DNA from: an uncultured Eubacteriales bacterium | Lineage (GTDB): Bacteria > Bacillota > Clostridia > Peptostreptococcales > Anaerovoracaceae | Length of the DNA: 47,362 nucleotides | Direction of reading: 5' to 3' | Assembly: GCA_910583765.1 (NCBI GenBank) | Contig: CAJTYS010000029.1 | Location: 1-47,362, forward strand | Shown here: piece after piece, positions 32,248 to 41,272 of the stretch | Numbering within the stretch: the first letter of the stretch is position 1 | Layout of the letters: each line of letters starts with the position of its first letter | Translations under genes and position numbers: made by a program | Notes under the pieces: generated by a model | Seen by the model: only the letters and a program-made list of their open reading frames with translations | What the model was told of the DNA's origin: nothing | Database searches by the model: none

Positions 32248-32343
32248 ATGGTTAGTGATTTTTTAGTAGCAGCATTTCCGTGGATTTTAATTGGTTTATT
32301 TGTAGCTATCAGTTGTTCTCTTATGAGCAAAAAAGAGAAATAA
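32248..32343 (+). CDS. 31-residue membrane peptide
   Basis: A complete small gene with AAGGAGG 8 bases before the ATG and a good promoter. The peptide is one hydrophobic segment (FLVAAFPWILIGLFVAISCS) with a charged tail (MSKKEK), so a single-pass inner-membrane peptide. Small membrane peptides include type I toxins, transporter subunits and signalling peptides; I recognise no family. It stands alone between the catabolic cassette and the ligase gene. Confidence 0.6.
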   Translation: MVSDFLVAAFPWILIGLFVAISCSLMSKKEK

Positions 32344-32821
32344 CTTCTAATTTGTCAGGCAAGAACAATATATTTCTCTAACGCAGCCTAAAGTGCTAAA
32401 TGATATTTTATAACGAACGAACACCGGGAACACGTTTCAATTCTTGATTTAAAAGTCCCCAAAATATCCCAACCATCCTGGTTTCAAGCAGATGTTTTTT
32501 GCGAAACACACGCCAAACACCAGGAAATTGACATGTGTTAGCTGCGGTTATCATGGCTTTTGCGTGGAGACTTATGGAAGGGAAGAAAGCGAAAAATGAG
32601 AATGCGGCCAGGCCTCGCTAAGCTTTTTGCCAGTATGGGGAAAAAGGCTTAGTGTAGATTTTCTAGGGAAATTTTCAATATTGATGGAAAACTGCGTAAA
32701 ACATGTGTATAATGTATATGTATGCAGTCAATGCGTATTTACAGAATCAATCCGCTCCTTGCAACACAGGGGCGTATATGATAAAGTAGTACAAGAAAAT
32801 CCAAAACAAGAGGTCAAGTAA
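32344..32821. other. Intergenic stretch with hairpin and -10-like box
   Basis: No convincing gene. An imperfect hairpin pairs TAAGCTTTTTGCC with GGGAAAAAGGCTTA at about 32618-32651. TATAAT at 32707-32712 may be the ligase promoter -10. A 48-codon minus-strand open frame (32554-32408) has no ribosome site and is not called. Confidence 0.5.
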
Positions 32822-34018
32822 ATGGAAAGAAGAGTAGGAACCATATCAAGAGGAATTCGCTGCCCGATCATCCGTGAAGGAGACAATCTGGCAGACATTA
32901 TCGTAGAAAACGTATTGGAAGCAGCGGCCAGCGAAGATTTTGCGCTTCGTGACCGTGACGTGATCGCAGCCACAGAATCCATTGTCGCTAGGTCACAGGG
33001 AAATTACGCTTCCATCGATGCCATTGCCAAAGACGTAAAGGAAAAATTAGGAGGAGGCACCATTGGAGTCATTTTTCCGATCCTTTCCAGGAACCGTTTT
33101 TCCATTTGTCTAAAGGGAATCGCCAAAGGTGCGAAAAAAGTCGTTCTCATGCTCAGCTATCCCAGCGATGAAGTGGGAAACGAGTTAGTATCTCTGGATC
33201 AGCTGGATGAGGCTGGCGTTAATCCCTACAGCGATGTGCTGGATGAAAAGAAGTACCGGGAATTGTTTGGCGAAAACAAACACCCTTTCACTGGCGTGGA
33301 TTACGTTCAGTATTACAGTGAATTGATCAAAGAAGCGGGGGCAGAGGCAGAAGTGATCTTCGCTAACCAGCCCCAGGAGATCCTGAATCACACGAAACAT
33401 GTATTGACCTGCGACATCCATACGAGAGCAAGGACAAAACGGATTCTGAAAGAAAAAGGCGCGGAAGTGGTGCTGGGAATGGATGATATCCTCACCAGTC
33501 CTGTGGATGGCAGCGGATACAATGAACGCTTTGGACTGCTTGGTTCCAACAAGTCCACGGAGGAGATGGTGAAATTGTTCCCTCGTGACTGCAGCGGTCT
33601 GGTGCAGGATGTGCAGAAACAGATCCTGGAGAAAACAGGCAAACATGTGGAAGTCATGGTCTACGGCGATGGCGCTTTCAAAGATCCGGTAGGAAAGATC
33701 TGGGAGCTTGCGGACCCTTGCGTGTCTGTGGCCAATACGGAAGGCTTGGAAGGCACGCCTAATGAGTTAAAGCTGAAATACCTGGCTGACAATGATTTCA
33801 GCGATTTGTCAGGGGAAGCGCTGAAAGAAGCGATTTCCAAACGGATCAGGGAAAAGGAAGATGATCTGGTTGGCGACATGGTTTCCCAGGGAACCACGCC
33901 TCGGAGACTGACTGACTTGATCGGCTCCCTGTGTGATTTGACCAGTGGGTCTGGCGACAAAGGGACGCCGGTGATCCTGGTACAGGGCTATTTCGACAAT
34001 TTTACTACAGAAGAATAG
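32822..34018 (+). CDS. CofE-like gamma-glutamyl ligase family protein
   Basis: 398 residues related to coenzyme F420-0:L-glutamate ligase, which adds glutamate to F420-0 with GTP. Blocks such as LRDRDVIAATESIVARSQGN, IFPILSRNRFSICLKGIAKG and YGDGAFKDPVGKIWELADP match the longer clostridial form. Clostridia generally lack F420 synthesis and no other cof gene is present, so another acceptor is likely. CAAGAGGTCAAGTAA leads into the ATG. A strong terminator follows, so it is monocistronic. Confidence 0.8.
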   Translation: MERRVGTISRGIRCPIIREGDNLADIIVENVLEAAASEDFALRDRDVIAATESIVARSQGNYASIDAIAKDVKEKLGGGTIGVIFPILSRNRFSICLKGIAKGAKKVVLMLSYPSDEVGNELVSLDQLDEAGVNPYSDVLDEKKYRELFGENKHPFTGVDYVQYYSELIKEAGAEAEVIFANQPQEILNHTKHVLTCDIHTRARTKRILKEKGAEVVLGMDDILTSPVDGSGYNERFGLLGSNKSTEEMVKLFPRDCSGLVQDVQKQILEKTGKHVEVMVYGDGAFKDPVGKIWELADPCVSVANTEGLEGTPNELKLKYLADNDFSDLSGEALKEAISKRIREKEDDLVGDMVSQGTTPRRLTDLIGSLCDLTSGSGDKGTPVILVQGYFDNFTTEE

Positions 34019-34061
34019 AAAATTTCCTTCTCAAAATTTGAGAGCAGAGTGAGAGCTAAAT

Positions 34062-34097
34062 GGCTGCGAGCAAGAAAATGTTCGCAGCCGTTTTTTT
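34062..34097 (+). terminator. Rho-independent terminator
   Basis: GGCTGCGA (34062-34069) pairs with TCGCAGCC (34082-34089), followed by GTTTTTTT. It separates the ligase gene from the convergent kinase gene. Confidence 0.88.
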
Positions 34098-34109
34098 GTT
34101 GTGGAGGTT

Positions 34110-35153
34110 TTACAAAAGCGGGAGACTGACCATAAAGAGGCTCCCTTTTCCCAGCTGGCTTTTGACGGAAATGCTGCCTTTATGGAGCTCGATGATTTTC
34201 TTCACCAGGGGCAATCCAAGACCATTGCCTTCTATGTGATGGGAAGCGTTGTCCTGGTAAAACTTATTGAAAATCAGCTTTTGCGTGGTCTCGTTCATTC
34301 CAGCCCCATGATCTTTGACCATGAAAACAGCATGATCACTGTTTTTGCGCAGCATGACAGTGATCGATTTTTGATTAGGAGAAAATTTTACAGCATTATC
34401 CAGAAGATTTACCCATACTTGCTTTAACAGAGTTTTGTTGGCTGCGATGTCCATCTCTTCCATATCAATATCAAAGTCTATCTGTTTTTTTGACCATTTA
34501 TTTTCCAGCAGCAGAATGGACTCTCGGATCTGTTCGCTCAGGCAGTAAACGGTCTTATCCGTCAGAAGGGTCAGGCTTTCAATTTTGGAAAGGTTTAATG
34601 TGGTCGCTGAAAGGTGAGAAAGACGTTGGGATTCTTCGATGATGATATCCAGGTATTCCTGTTTTTGCTCTGGCTCTAAATTTCCATTTCTCAGAAGCTT
34701 GGCAAAACCGAGGATAGAAACAATGGGTGTCTTGAATTCATGGGAAAAATTATTGATAAAATCCGACTGGAGCAATTCTGTTCCCGCGAGCTCTGCTGTC
34801 ATCTGATTGAAACATTCTGAAAGCTCCTGAAATTCCTTGGGATGCTCTAACTGGATCTTTACGTTATAATTGCCTTCTGAAACTTCGTGAATGGCCTGAA
34901 TCAAGGTGTGAAGCGGCCGCAGGGGAAGGCGGCTCATAAAAAAGCTTAGGGCTGTGCCGATGATGATACTGATCACTCCGGTCTGGAACAGGAAGGGAAA
35001 CATGGAAGCGCCCGGCCTGCTTTGTATCCATCCGTGTTTCACACAGAGAAGGATGATCGCATTGCTGACAAACATGGTGAGGACCAGCAAGATAAAAATG
35101 AATCCTGTTGTCAGCAGTGTGATCTTTATGCGCGCATTTACTCGTTTTTTCAT
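34110..35153 (-). CDS. Sensor histidine kinase
   Basis: 347 residues. Two membrane segments (about 10-37 and 52-72) enclose an outside loop of only some 14 residues, the layout of kinases that sense through the membrane or a partner transporter. A HAMP-like linker (RLPLRPLHTLIQAIHEVSEG) follows. The HisKA box is NNFSHEFKTP with His138, and the ATPase domain has NLLDNAVKFSP, DHGAGM and GNGLGLPLVKKIIELH. It overlaps the response regulator gene by 4 bases (ATGA) and is its partner. Confidence 0.92.
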   Translation of the reverse strand: MKKRVNARIKITLLTTGFIFILLVLTMFVSNAIILLCVKHGWIQSRPGASMFPFLFQTGVISIIIGTALSFFMSRLPLRPLHTLIQAIHEVSEGNYNVKIQLEHPKEFQELSECFNQMTAELAGTELLQSDFINNFSHEFKTPIVSILGFAKLLRNGNLEPEQKQEYLDIIIEESQRLSHLSATTLNLSKIESLTLLTDKTVYCLSEQIRESILLLENKWSKKQIDFDIDMEEMDIAANKTLLKQVWVNLLDNAVKFSPNQKSITVMLRKNSDHAVFMVKDHGAGMNETTQKLIFNKFYQDNASHHIEGNGLGLPLVKKIIELHKGSISVKSQLGKGSLFMVSLPLL

Positions 35154-35833
35154 ACCAACTCCTCCTTTACCTGCGCCTTATAGCCAAGTCCTCGGATAGT
35201 GACAATGGAAAAATCCGCGCAGGTTTCAAAGCGTTTCCGAAGACGGTTGATGTGAACGCTGACTGTGGCATCCATAGAATCAGAGGAGGGGCCCCAGATA
35301 TCCTCCATCAGCTGTATCCTGGTAAATATTTTGTTAGGATAGGACAGCAGCTTATATAAAAGCTGAAACTCTTTCTGCGGGAGCATCTGTGTGGTTTCCT
35401 TGTTTTGAACGGTCATAGTATCATAGTCCAAGATGGTGGAACCGATGGTGAGTCTGCGGTCGGAGATTATTTTTGCCCTTCTCAGTAAAGCCTTGATGCG
35501 AAGGAGCATGACAGCTTCATCCACAGGCTTGGTCATATAATCATCTGTTCCCGATAGAAACCCCTCTTTGATATCTTCCGAAAGATGCCTTGCGGAAAGC
35601 ATCAAGATGGGAGTATCATTTCTGCAGTCCCGCAGCAGCTTTGTGAAGGCGTATCCGTCTATGCCAGGCATCATAATGTCCAGCACGATCAAGTCGATTT
35701 TTAGGTTTTCCATGATGTTCAGCGCCTGCTCCGCGCAGTCAGCACAGGAAGTGATGTATCCGGCATCCGATAGGACAGCAGACAGGTAACGGCGTATATT
35801 CTTATCGTCATCTACGATTAAAATCCGCAGCAT
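35150..35833 (-). CDS. OmpR/PhoB family response regulator
   Basis: 227 residues. The receiver domain has the acidic pocket VDDD (8-10), phospho-acceptor Asp52 in VLDIMMPG, and the SAR and K in TKPVD. The C-terminal winged helix shows FQLLYKLLSYPNKIFTRIQL and VSVHINRLRKRF. It is the first gene of the two-gene unit facing the ABC operon. Matching direct repeats in both promoters suggest it activates itself and the exporter. Confidence 0.93.
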   Translation of the reverse strand: MLRILIVDDDKNIRRYLSAVLSDAGYITSCADCAEQALNIMENLKIDLIVLDIMMPGIDGYAFTKLLRDCRNDTPILMLSARHLSEDIKEGFLSGTDDYMTKPVDEAVMLLRIKALLRRAKIISDRRLTIGSTILDYDTMTVQNKETTQMLPQKEFQLLYKLLSYPNKIFTRIQLMEDIWGPSSDSMDATVSVHINRLRKRFETCADFSIVTIRGLGYKAQVKEELV

Positions 35834-35863
35834 AGAGCGTCCTCCTTATCTATTTCTGGGGGA

Positions 35864-35896
35864 ATTGTACCATGGAAACTTAAACGGAATCTAAAG
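35864..35896 (-). promoter_or_regulatory. Regulator gene promoter with direct-repeat operator
   Basis: On the minus strand CTTTAGATTCCGTTTAAG (35896-35879) is followed after 10 bases from the second half-site by TACAAT (35869-35864), in TGG context. The half-sites are 11 bases apart, the usual spacing for OmpR-type regulators. There is no separate -35 box. Confidence 0.6.
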
Positions 35897-35938
35897 AATA
35901 CTTGTATTTCACATGTTTTTCATATTTGAAGGCCAGGA

Positions 35939-35971
35939 GTTTAAATTTAGTTTAACAAGCCCTCTTATGAT
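35939..35971 (+). promoter_or_regulatory. ABC operon promoter with matching operator
   Basis: GTTTAAATTTAGTTTAAC (35939-35956) carries GTTTAA twice, 11 bases apart. The second half-site ends exactly 10 bases before TATGAT (35966-35971). The layout copies the divergent regulator promoter and takes the place of a -35 box, as at activator-dependent promoters. Confidence 0.65.
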
Positions 35972-36008
35972 AAAGCTGAGCTAGATTCATAAGGTAAGGA
36001 GGACAACA

Positions 36009-37013
36009 ATGATAACAGTTACGAATCTGACAAAGTGTTATGGTGACTTCACGGCTGTGGATGACCTTTCGTTTGAAATCCAGGAGGGGCGCGTATATGG
36101 ATTTTTAGGACCCAATGGCGCAGGGAAATCAACGACAATGAACATAATGACCGGCTGTCTTTCCACAACAGCAGGGCAGGTGAAAATCGATGGCTATGAC
36201 ATCTTTGAGGAAGCGGATCAAACGAAAAATCTGATCGGCTATCTGCCGGAATTTCCGCCGCTTTATATGAATGAAACGCCGCTGGAATATTTGAAATTTG
36301 TGGGTGCGGCAAAGGAGTTGAAGAATAAAGAACTGGAAGACCAGCTCCAAGAGGTGGTTTCGCGGACAAAGATCGGGGATGTGAAAAACAAGCTGATCTC
36401 CAAGCTGTCCAAAGGCTATCGGCAGAGGGTAGGAATCGCACAGGCGCTGCTGGGAAATCCCAAAGTAATCATCTTGGATGAGCCTACAGTGGGACTGGAT
36501 CCTATCCAGATCATAGAAATACGTGATCTGATCAAACAGCTGGGGCAGACGCATACCGTTATTTTCAGCTCCCATATCCTTTCGGAGGTGCAGGCCATCT
36601 GTGAGAAAGTTCTGATCATCGCCAAAGGCAGGCTGGTGGCCTTTGATGAACCGGAAAGGCTGAAAAAGTTGCTGCTGACCTCAAACAGCGTCTCTGTTGT
36701 GACAGAAGCATCAAGCGCAGAGGCAGAAGAGGTTTTAAAAGGGATAGAAGGAATTGATTCGTGGGAAATCCAAGGAGCAGAAGAAGAGGCACTTAGGATC
36801 CTTGTGAAATCAAGCCATGGGATCCCAACGGACATTTGCCGGAAGCTGTTTTTTGCCTTTAGCGGCAGAGAAAAAGCGATCTTGGAAATGACAACGCAAA
36901 AGGCGAGTCTAGAAGATATATTCATTGAATTGACGGAAGAAGAGCCTGCGGCCATGAATGAGGATGAAAGAGAATCTGCACAGAAAAGGGAAAGTGAGGT
37001 GGATAACCTGTGA
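36009..37013 (+). CDS. ABC transporter ATP-binding protein (GldA-like)
   Basis: 334 residues. Walker A GPNGAGKST (34-42), Q-loop region YLPEFPPLY, signature LSKGYRQRVGIAQ, Walker B VIILDEPTVGLDP and the H-loop SSHIL are all intact. A C-terminal extension of about 100 residues is seen in GldA-type and other ABC-2 exporters. GTAAGGAGGA lies before the ATG. It is the first gene of a four-gene operon with a permease, a GldG-like protein and a DUF4340 protein. Confidence 0.92.
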   Translation: MITVTNLTKCYGDFTAVDDLSFEIQEGRVYGFLGPNGAGKSTTMNIMTGCLSTTAGQVKIDGYDIFEEADQTKNLIGYLPEFPPLYMNETPLEYLKFVGAAKELKNKELEDQLQEVVSRTKIGDVKNKLISKLSKGYRQRVGIAQALLGNPKVIILDEPTVGLDPIQIIEIRDLIKQLGQTHTVIFSSHILSEVQAICEKVLIIAKGRLVAFDEPERLKKLLLTSNSVSVVTEASSAEAEEVLKGIEGIDSWEIQGAEEEALRILVKSSHGIPTDICRKLFFAFSGREKAILEMTTQKASLEDIFIELTEEEPAAMNEDERESAQKRESEVDNL

Positions 37014-37873
37014 CTGCCATATTAAAACATGAAATATCCAGTTATTTTCATTCGCTGACAGCTTATTTGTTTTCCGCATTTTTGCTGGCCTTTGTCGGCT
37101 TTGGCGCCATGCTCTACAATATTCAATCTGCCGTGGCTAACTTTGAGTATGTGCTGAGATTTGTCTGTCTTGGTTTTGTGGTGATCGTCCCGATTTTAAC
37201 CATGCGGGTGATTGCCGAGGAAAGAAAGCAGAAAACAGATCAATTGTTGTATTCTCTTCCGCTGAAGACTTGGGAGATCATTCTGGGGAAATATCTGGCG
37301 CTTTTGGCTGTTTTTTCGGTGCCGCTTTGCATTGCAGCTGCCTACCCTTTGATTTTCTCCCAGTTTGGACAGGTGTACCTGCTGACTTCTTACGGGTCGC
37401 TGCTGGCGTTTTTTCTCATGGGAGCCGCGCTCATGGCCATTGGGACTTTTATTTCCTCCCTTACAGAAAACCAGGGATTCGCGGCAGGAATCACGATACC
37501 GGTCATACTGCTGAATTACTACAGCGTTACTTTGGCAGAGCATGTGTCAGCTACGGCGTTTGGCTCTGTGATAGGTTTGTTTGTGGTCATCATTGTTCTG
37601 GGGATCATCATCCGCTATCTGACGAAAAACGAAATCCTGGCATATGGAACCGGTTTGCTACTGACCATTGCTGTAGGGGTCGTATATTTTATGGACAGCT
37701 CTAAATTTGAAGGGCTGCTGCCGGAGCTTATGACTAAGCTGTCTGTGTTTGAACGGTTTTATACCTTTGTGGAAGGTGTCTTTGACATGACGGCAGTGGT
37801 GTATTTCGTGACAGTGATCATTTTCTTTTTATTCCTTTCCGTGCAGTCCCTGGAGAAAAGGAGGTACAATTGA
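37010..37873 (+). CDS. ABC-2 type permease (GldF-like)
   Basis: 287 residues with about six membrane helices. It begins with a cytoplasmic FYSHSLT-like amphipathic start (LKHEISSYFHSLTAYLFSAF) and carries the loop RVIAEERKQKTDQLLYSLPLKTWEIILGKYLA, characteristic of GldF and NosY-like permeases. The start is GTG 37010, overlapping the ATPase stop (GTGA). The stop overlaps the next ATG (TGATG), so translation is coupled through the operon. Confidence 0.88.
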   Translation: MTAILKHEISSYFHSLTAYLFSAFLLAFVGFGAMLYNIQSAVANFEYVLRFVCLGFVVIVPILTMRVIAEERKQKTDQLLYSLPLKTWEIILGKYLALLAVFSVPLCIAAAYPLIFSQFGQVYLLTSYGSLLAFFLMGAALMAIGTFISSLTENQGFAAGITIPVILLNYYSVTLAEHVSATAFGSVIGLFVVIIVLGIIIRYLTKNEILAYGTGLLLTIAVGVVYFMDSSKFEGLLPELMTKLSVFERFYTFVEGVFDMTAVVYFVTVIIFFLFLSVQSLEKRRYN

Positions 37874-39321
37874 TGAAGGTTTTATCATCCATAAAAAATA
37901 TGGGAATCAGGTCCGAAAGCCGCGTTGCCCTCAAGGGAGGCACTTATTCCCTGGTTGTCACGGGCATTGTGCTGGCGATCCTGATTACTGTGAATGTTTT
38001 CGCGTCTGTGCTGCCCACTAGATTGACCAGGTATGACATCAGTTCAGCCAAGCTTTATTCCATTACCAGCAACACAAAGGTGGTGGTCAATGCCTTAGAC
38101 CAGGATGTGACGATTTACTGGATCGTTCAGGCTGACCAAGAGGATGAGGTGATGGAAAACCTTTTGGATCAGTATGATAACTTGTCAGAGCATATCAAAG
38201 TTGTGAAAAAGAACCCGGATGTCTATCCTACCTTTGCGGAACAATATACATCAGAGCAGGTGGATAATAACAGTCTGGTCGTGGAATGCGGCCAGCGAAG
38301 CCGCTTCATCAGCTACAATGATATCTATCTCAGCGAGGCGGATATGATGTCCTACTCTAGCAATACATCCTTTGATGGAGAAGGGGCTATTACCTCTGCC
38401 ATTGACTATGTGGTGACTGAGGAGCTGCCGCAGATATATGTGTTGGAAGGTCATGGAGAGGCGGAGCTTTCTTCGGTCTTTTCCAGGCAAATTGAGAAAG
38501 AAAACATAGAACTGGTGCAGTTTTCTCTGCTAAACAAGGATGCTGTTCCCAAGGAGGCAGACTGCGTACTGATTTATGCGCCATCCAGTGACATTTCTGA
38601 CAAGGAAAAGGAAATTTTAGCAAAATATACTGCTGGAGGCGGCAAGCTGATGGTTTTGGCAGGTCCTGTGGAAGATGGCAAATTGGAAAACCTTTACAGT
38701 CTGTTGTCTGACTACGGCGTAGAGGCCCAGGAGGGGATCGTGGTAGAAGCAGACAGCGAGCACTTTGCGTTCCAGGCGCCTTATGTTTTGCTTCCAGATA
38801 TGCAAGATACCGAAATCACAAAGCCTTTGATCACAGAAAAGTATTATGCGATTGTGCCGCTGGCCCAGGGGCTGACTTTCAGTGAGGAGGAAAACGAGGC
38901 TGTGACAGCTTTGCTCACAACATCAGAGGATGCGTACAGCAAGAAAGCTGGTTACGATCTGTCCTCCTATGAAAAGGAAGAGGAGGATGTTTCAGGACCT
39001 TTTGCCGTGGCTGTATCCGTTCAATGCGAAAATGACGGGCAGATTGTTTGGTTTGCTTCTTCTCAGTTCCTGGAGGAGACTTATCATTCTTATTCCTCTG
39101 GCGCCAACCTAGATCTGGCGATGAATTCCTTGTCTTCTCTGATGGGAGAAAGTGAAGCCGTGGCTATCCGAAGCAAATCACTGAATTACAATTACCTGAC
39201 CATCAACGAATCCACAGCGTCTTTTCTCAAGGTGATGATGATCGGGATCTTTCCGTTACTGTTCCTTGGCGTTGGTGTTTATGTGGTGGTAGGAAGGAGG
39301 CGGCAGAATGAGTCGGTCTAA
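37873..39321 (+). CDS. GldG-like ABC transporter auxiliary protein
   Basis: 482 residues. A first membrane helix near 25-47 (SLVVTGIVLAILITVNVFAS) is followed by a large outside domain (YDISSAKLYSITSNTKVVVNAL, YVLEGHGEAEL, ADCVLIYAPSSDISDKE) and a C-terminal helix (MIGIFPLLFLGVGVYVVVG). This is the GldG/IFT52-like domain that accompanies GldA/GldF transporters. ATG 37873 has AAAGGAGG upstream and overlaps the permease stop by one base. It overlaps the DUF4340 gene by 14 bases. Confidence 0.87.
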   Translation: MKVLSSIKNMGIRSESRVALKGGTYSLVVTGIVLAILITVNVFASVLPTRLTRYDISSAKLYSITSNTKVVVNALDQDVTIYWIVQADQEDEVMENLLDQYDNLSEHIKVVKKNPDVYPTFAEQYTSEQVDNNSLVVECGQRSRFISYNDIYLSEADMMSYSSNTSFDGEGAITSAIDYVVTEELPQIYVLEGHGEAELSSVFSRQIEKENIELVQFSLLNKDAVPKEADCVLIYAPSSDISDKEKEILAKYTAGGGKLMVLAGPVEDGKLENLYSLLSDYGVEAQEGIVVEADSEHFAFQAPYVLLPDMQDTEITKPLITEKYYAIVPLAQGLTFSEEENEAVTALLTTSEDAYSKKAGYDLSSYEKEEEDVSGPFAVAVSVQCENDGQIVWFASSQFLEETYHSYSSGANLDLAMNSLSSLMGESEAVAIRSKSLNYNYLTINESTASFLKVMMIGIFPLLFLGVGVYVVVGRRRQNESV

Positions 39322-40726
39322 AAAAATATATGCGCTGCTGGGTGTGCTGCTGGTGGTCTGTGTGGCGACGTTCAGTGTCAGCAGGTATGAAGAGCATAAA
39401 GAAAAGATAAAAGACAGCGATGAGGTCGTACTGAAGATCTCTGGCGAAGATGTGACCGCTCTTTCCTGGGAATATGGATCAGAGGCGTTTTCCTTCCATA
39501 AAGATGAAAAATGGCTGTACGATAAAGACCAGGCTTTTCCCGTTGATGAGGAAAAAATCGCGGATCTGCTGGAACAGTTTGAGGAATTAGGCGTTTCTTT
39601 TGCCATTGAAGAAGTGGAAGATTATGGACAGTATGGATTGGAAGCGCCTTCCTGTACGATCCGCATAGAAACCGCAGACAAACAGTTTGAGATCCTGGTG
39701 GGTGATTACAGTGACATGGACGGGGAGAGATATGTTTCTGTGGGTGATGGGAATGTCTACCTGGCAAAAGAAGATCCCATGGATGATTTTCAGCTTCAAT
39801 TAAGTGATCTGATTCTGCAAGATCAGATTCCTACGTTTGATCGGGCGGATGAAATACAATTTGCCGGCGCAGAGAATTACTGCGTTGTCCATGAGGAAAA
39901 CAGCCATGCCGCGTACAGTGATGATGATGTTTATTTTGTCAAGAAAGGGCAGGAGCGCCAAGTTCTTGATACTGACAATGTGCAGGATTATCTGCAGACG
40001 GTCAAGGACCTAAGCCTGCAAGACTATGTGACCTACAACGCTTCAGACAAAGAACTTTCTTCATATGGGCTGGATGACCCAGAGCTTAGGATCGCAGTTC
40101 AGTATACGGTCCAGGAAGATAAGGATAAGGAACAACAAAAAGAGACGGGTTCTTTCACCCTGAGCATTGCCCAGGATCCAAAGGAAAAGAAAAAAGCAGC
40201 GAAATTTTCAGATGATGAATCCGAAGACGCAGAGAAAATCACAGCGTATGCCAGGGTCGGGGATTCAGGGATCATTTATGAGATCAATGGAGAAGACTAT
40301 CAGGCCCTCCTCATGACTGCATCCTATGATATGCTTCGTCATCAAGAGGTTCTGCCAGTGGCGTTTGAAGATATTGATCAGATTGATATTACTCTGGAAG
40401 GAAAAAAGCATAGACTCACATCGAACAAGAAGAAAAAGAAGACGATCTGGCGCTATAACGATAAAGAAGTGAAAATCGATGAATTGAGAAGAGCCTTTAC
40501 AAACTTGGAGGCAGCTGATTTTAAAAAGGATCAGCCAGAGGGAAAGGAGGAGATCGGTCTGACCTTGTATCTGGATAATGAAAATTATCCAAAAATCCAG
40601 ATGAAGCTTTATCGGGATGGCGGGAGTCTCTGCGTCGCGGTTGTGAATGGAGAACCTGTAGCCCACGTAGATAGAAGTGATGTGGTGGATTTGGTGGAGG
40701 CGGTCCAGGCCATTGTTTTAGAGTGA
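39308..40726 (+). CDS. Membrane-anchored DUF4340 protein
   Basis: 472 residues. One N-terminal membrane helix (IYALLGVLLVVCVATFSV) anchors an outside region with two or more repeats of the DUF4340 type (GEDVTALSWEYGSEAFSFHK, YGLEAPSCTIRIE, YGLDDPELRIAVQY). DUF4340 proteins regularly accompany GldG-like proteins in clostridia. It is the last gene of the exporter operon. The complex may export or remodel surface material; no substrate can be read from sequence. Confidence 0.87.
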   Translation: MSRSKKIYALLGVLLVVCVATFSVSRYEEHKEKIKDSDEVVLKISGEDVTALSWEYGSEAFSFHKDEKWLYDKDQAFPVDEEKIADLLEQFEELGVSFAIEEVEDYGQYGLEAPSCTIRIETADKQFEILVGDYSDMDGERYVSVGDGNVYLAKEDPMDDFQLQLSDLILQDQIPTFDRADEIQFAGAENYCVVHEENSHAAYSDDDVYFVKKGQERQVLDTDNVQDYLQTVKDLSLQDYVTYNASDKELSSYGLDDPELRIAVQYTVQEDKDKEQQKETGSFTLSIAQDPKEKKKAAKFSDDESEDAEKITAYARVGDSGIIYEINGEDYQALLMTASYDMLRHQEVLPVAFEDIDQIDITLEGKKHRLTSNKKKKKTIWRYNDKEVKIDELRRAFTNLEAADFKKDQPEGKEEIGLTLYLDNENYPKIQMKLYRDGGSLCVAVVNGEPVAHVDRSDVVDLVEAVQAIVLE

Positions 40727-40796
40727 TTTGACGCAGTGAATATCAAGGCAATGATAGAAGAGGATGAAAATATGGAGTAGATAAAGGAGGAAGAAG

Positions 40797-40985
40797 GTGG
40801 AAAACAATCGCAGCTCGAACCCTTCATCGGAAATCAGGAAGACCAGATTCACGATGCTAAAAAAGCAGCAGTGTTCCCTTAATATGCAGATTCGTCTGGC
40901 CATGCAGCTTCACAATGCGCAGGCGCAGGCGGATTTGGAGGAGGAACTGAAAAAAATCATGGATGAGATTGATCGCGTTACCTAG
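40797..40985 (+). CDS. Small charged protein
   Basis: 62 residues from GTG 40797, with AAAGGAGG 7 bases upstream. The second half (AMQLHNAQAQADLEEELKKIMDEIDRV) is a probable amphipathic or coiled-coil helix. Family unknown. It lies 70 bases after the exporter operon on the same strand and before a strong terminator, so it may be its last gene. Confidence 0.5.
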   Translation: MENNRSSNPSSEIRKTRFTMLKKQQCSLNMQIRLAMQLHNAQAQADLEEELKKIMDEIDRVT

Positions 40986-41017
40986 CGATCTGATGAATAT
41001 CTAGTGATAAGATAAAA

Positions 41018-41045
41018 GGCTGGCAGATTCGTCTGTCAGTCTTTT
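41018..41045 (+). terminator. Terminator with UUCG loop
   Basis: GGCTGGCAGA and TCTGTCAGTC pair (with G-U) around TTCG, followed by TTTT. It ends the transcript of the exporter operon and the small protein. From 41046 to 41272 I see no gene. Confidence 0.85.
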
Positions 41046-41272
41046 CTATGAAAAAATCCTAGAACGTCACAACCTATTTTCAACTCTTATTTCGTGGATA
41101 TTGGCTTATCCCACTTGTCTCATTATACTTTCAACAACGGCATTTGTTAATCATAAGAAAAAATAACGCAGCTTTGTGTGAGTTCTGTGAATGTTAGAGC
41201 AAATTCCGTTGAAAACATAAGTTCGCCCATTTCTATTAGGGGTCAAAAAAATGGTCAAGGAGGAAACAAAAA

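Noticed and set aside
32408..32554. A 48-codon open frame on the minus strand (MITAANTCQFPGVWRVFRKK and onward)
   Set aside because: It has a start and stop but no ribosome site or promoter and no recognisable family, in a stretch that otherwise looks non-coding.
40736..40780. A 14-codon frame from GTG between the DUF4340 gene and the next small gene
   Set aside because: Too short and without a ribosome site; the following frame at 40797 has the good site.
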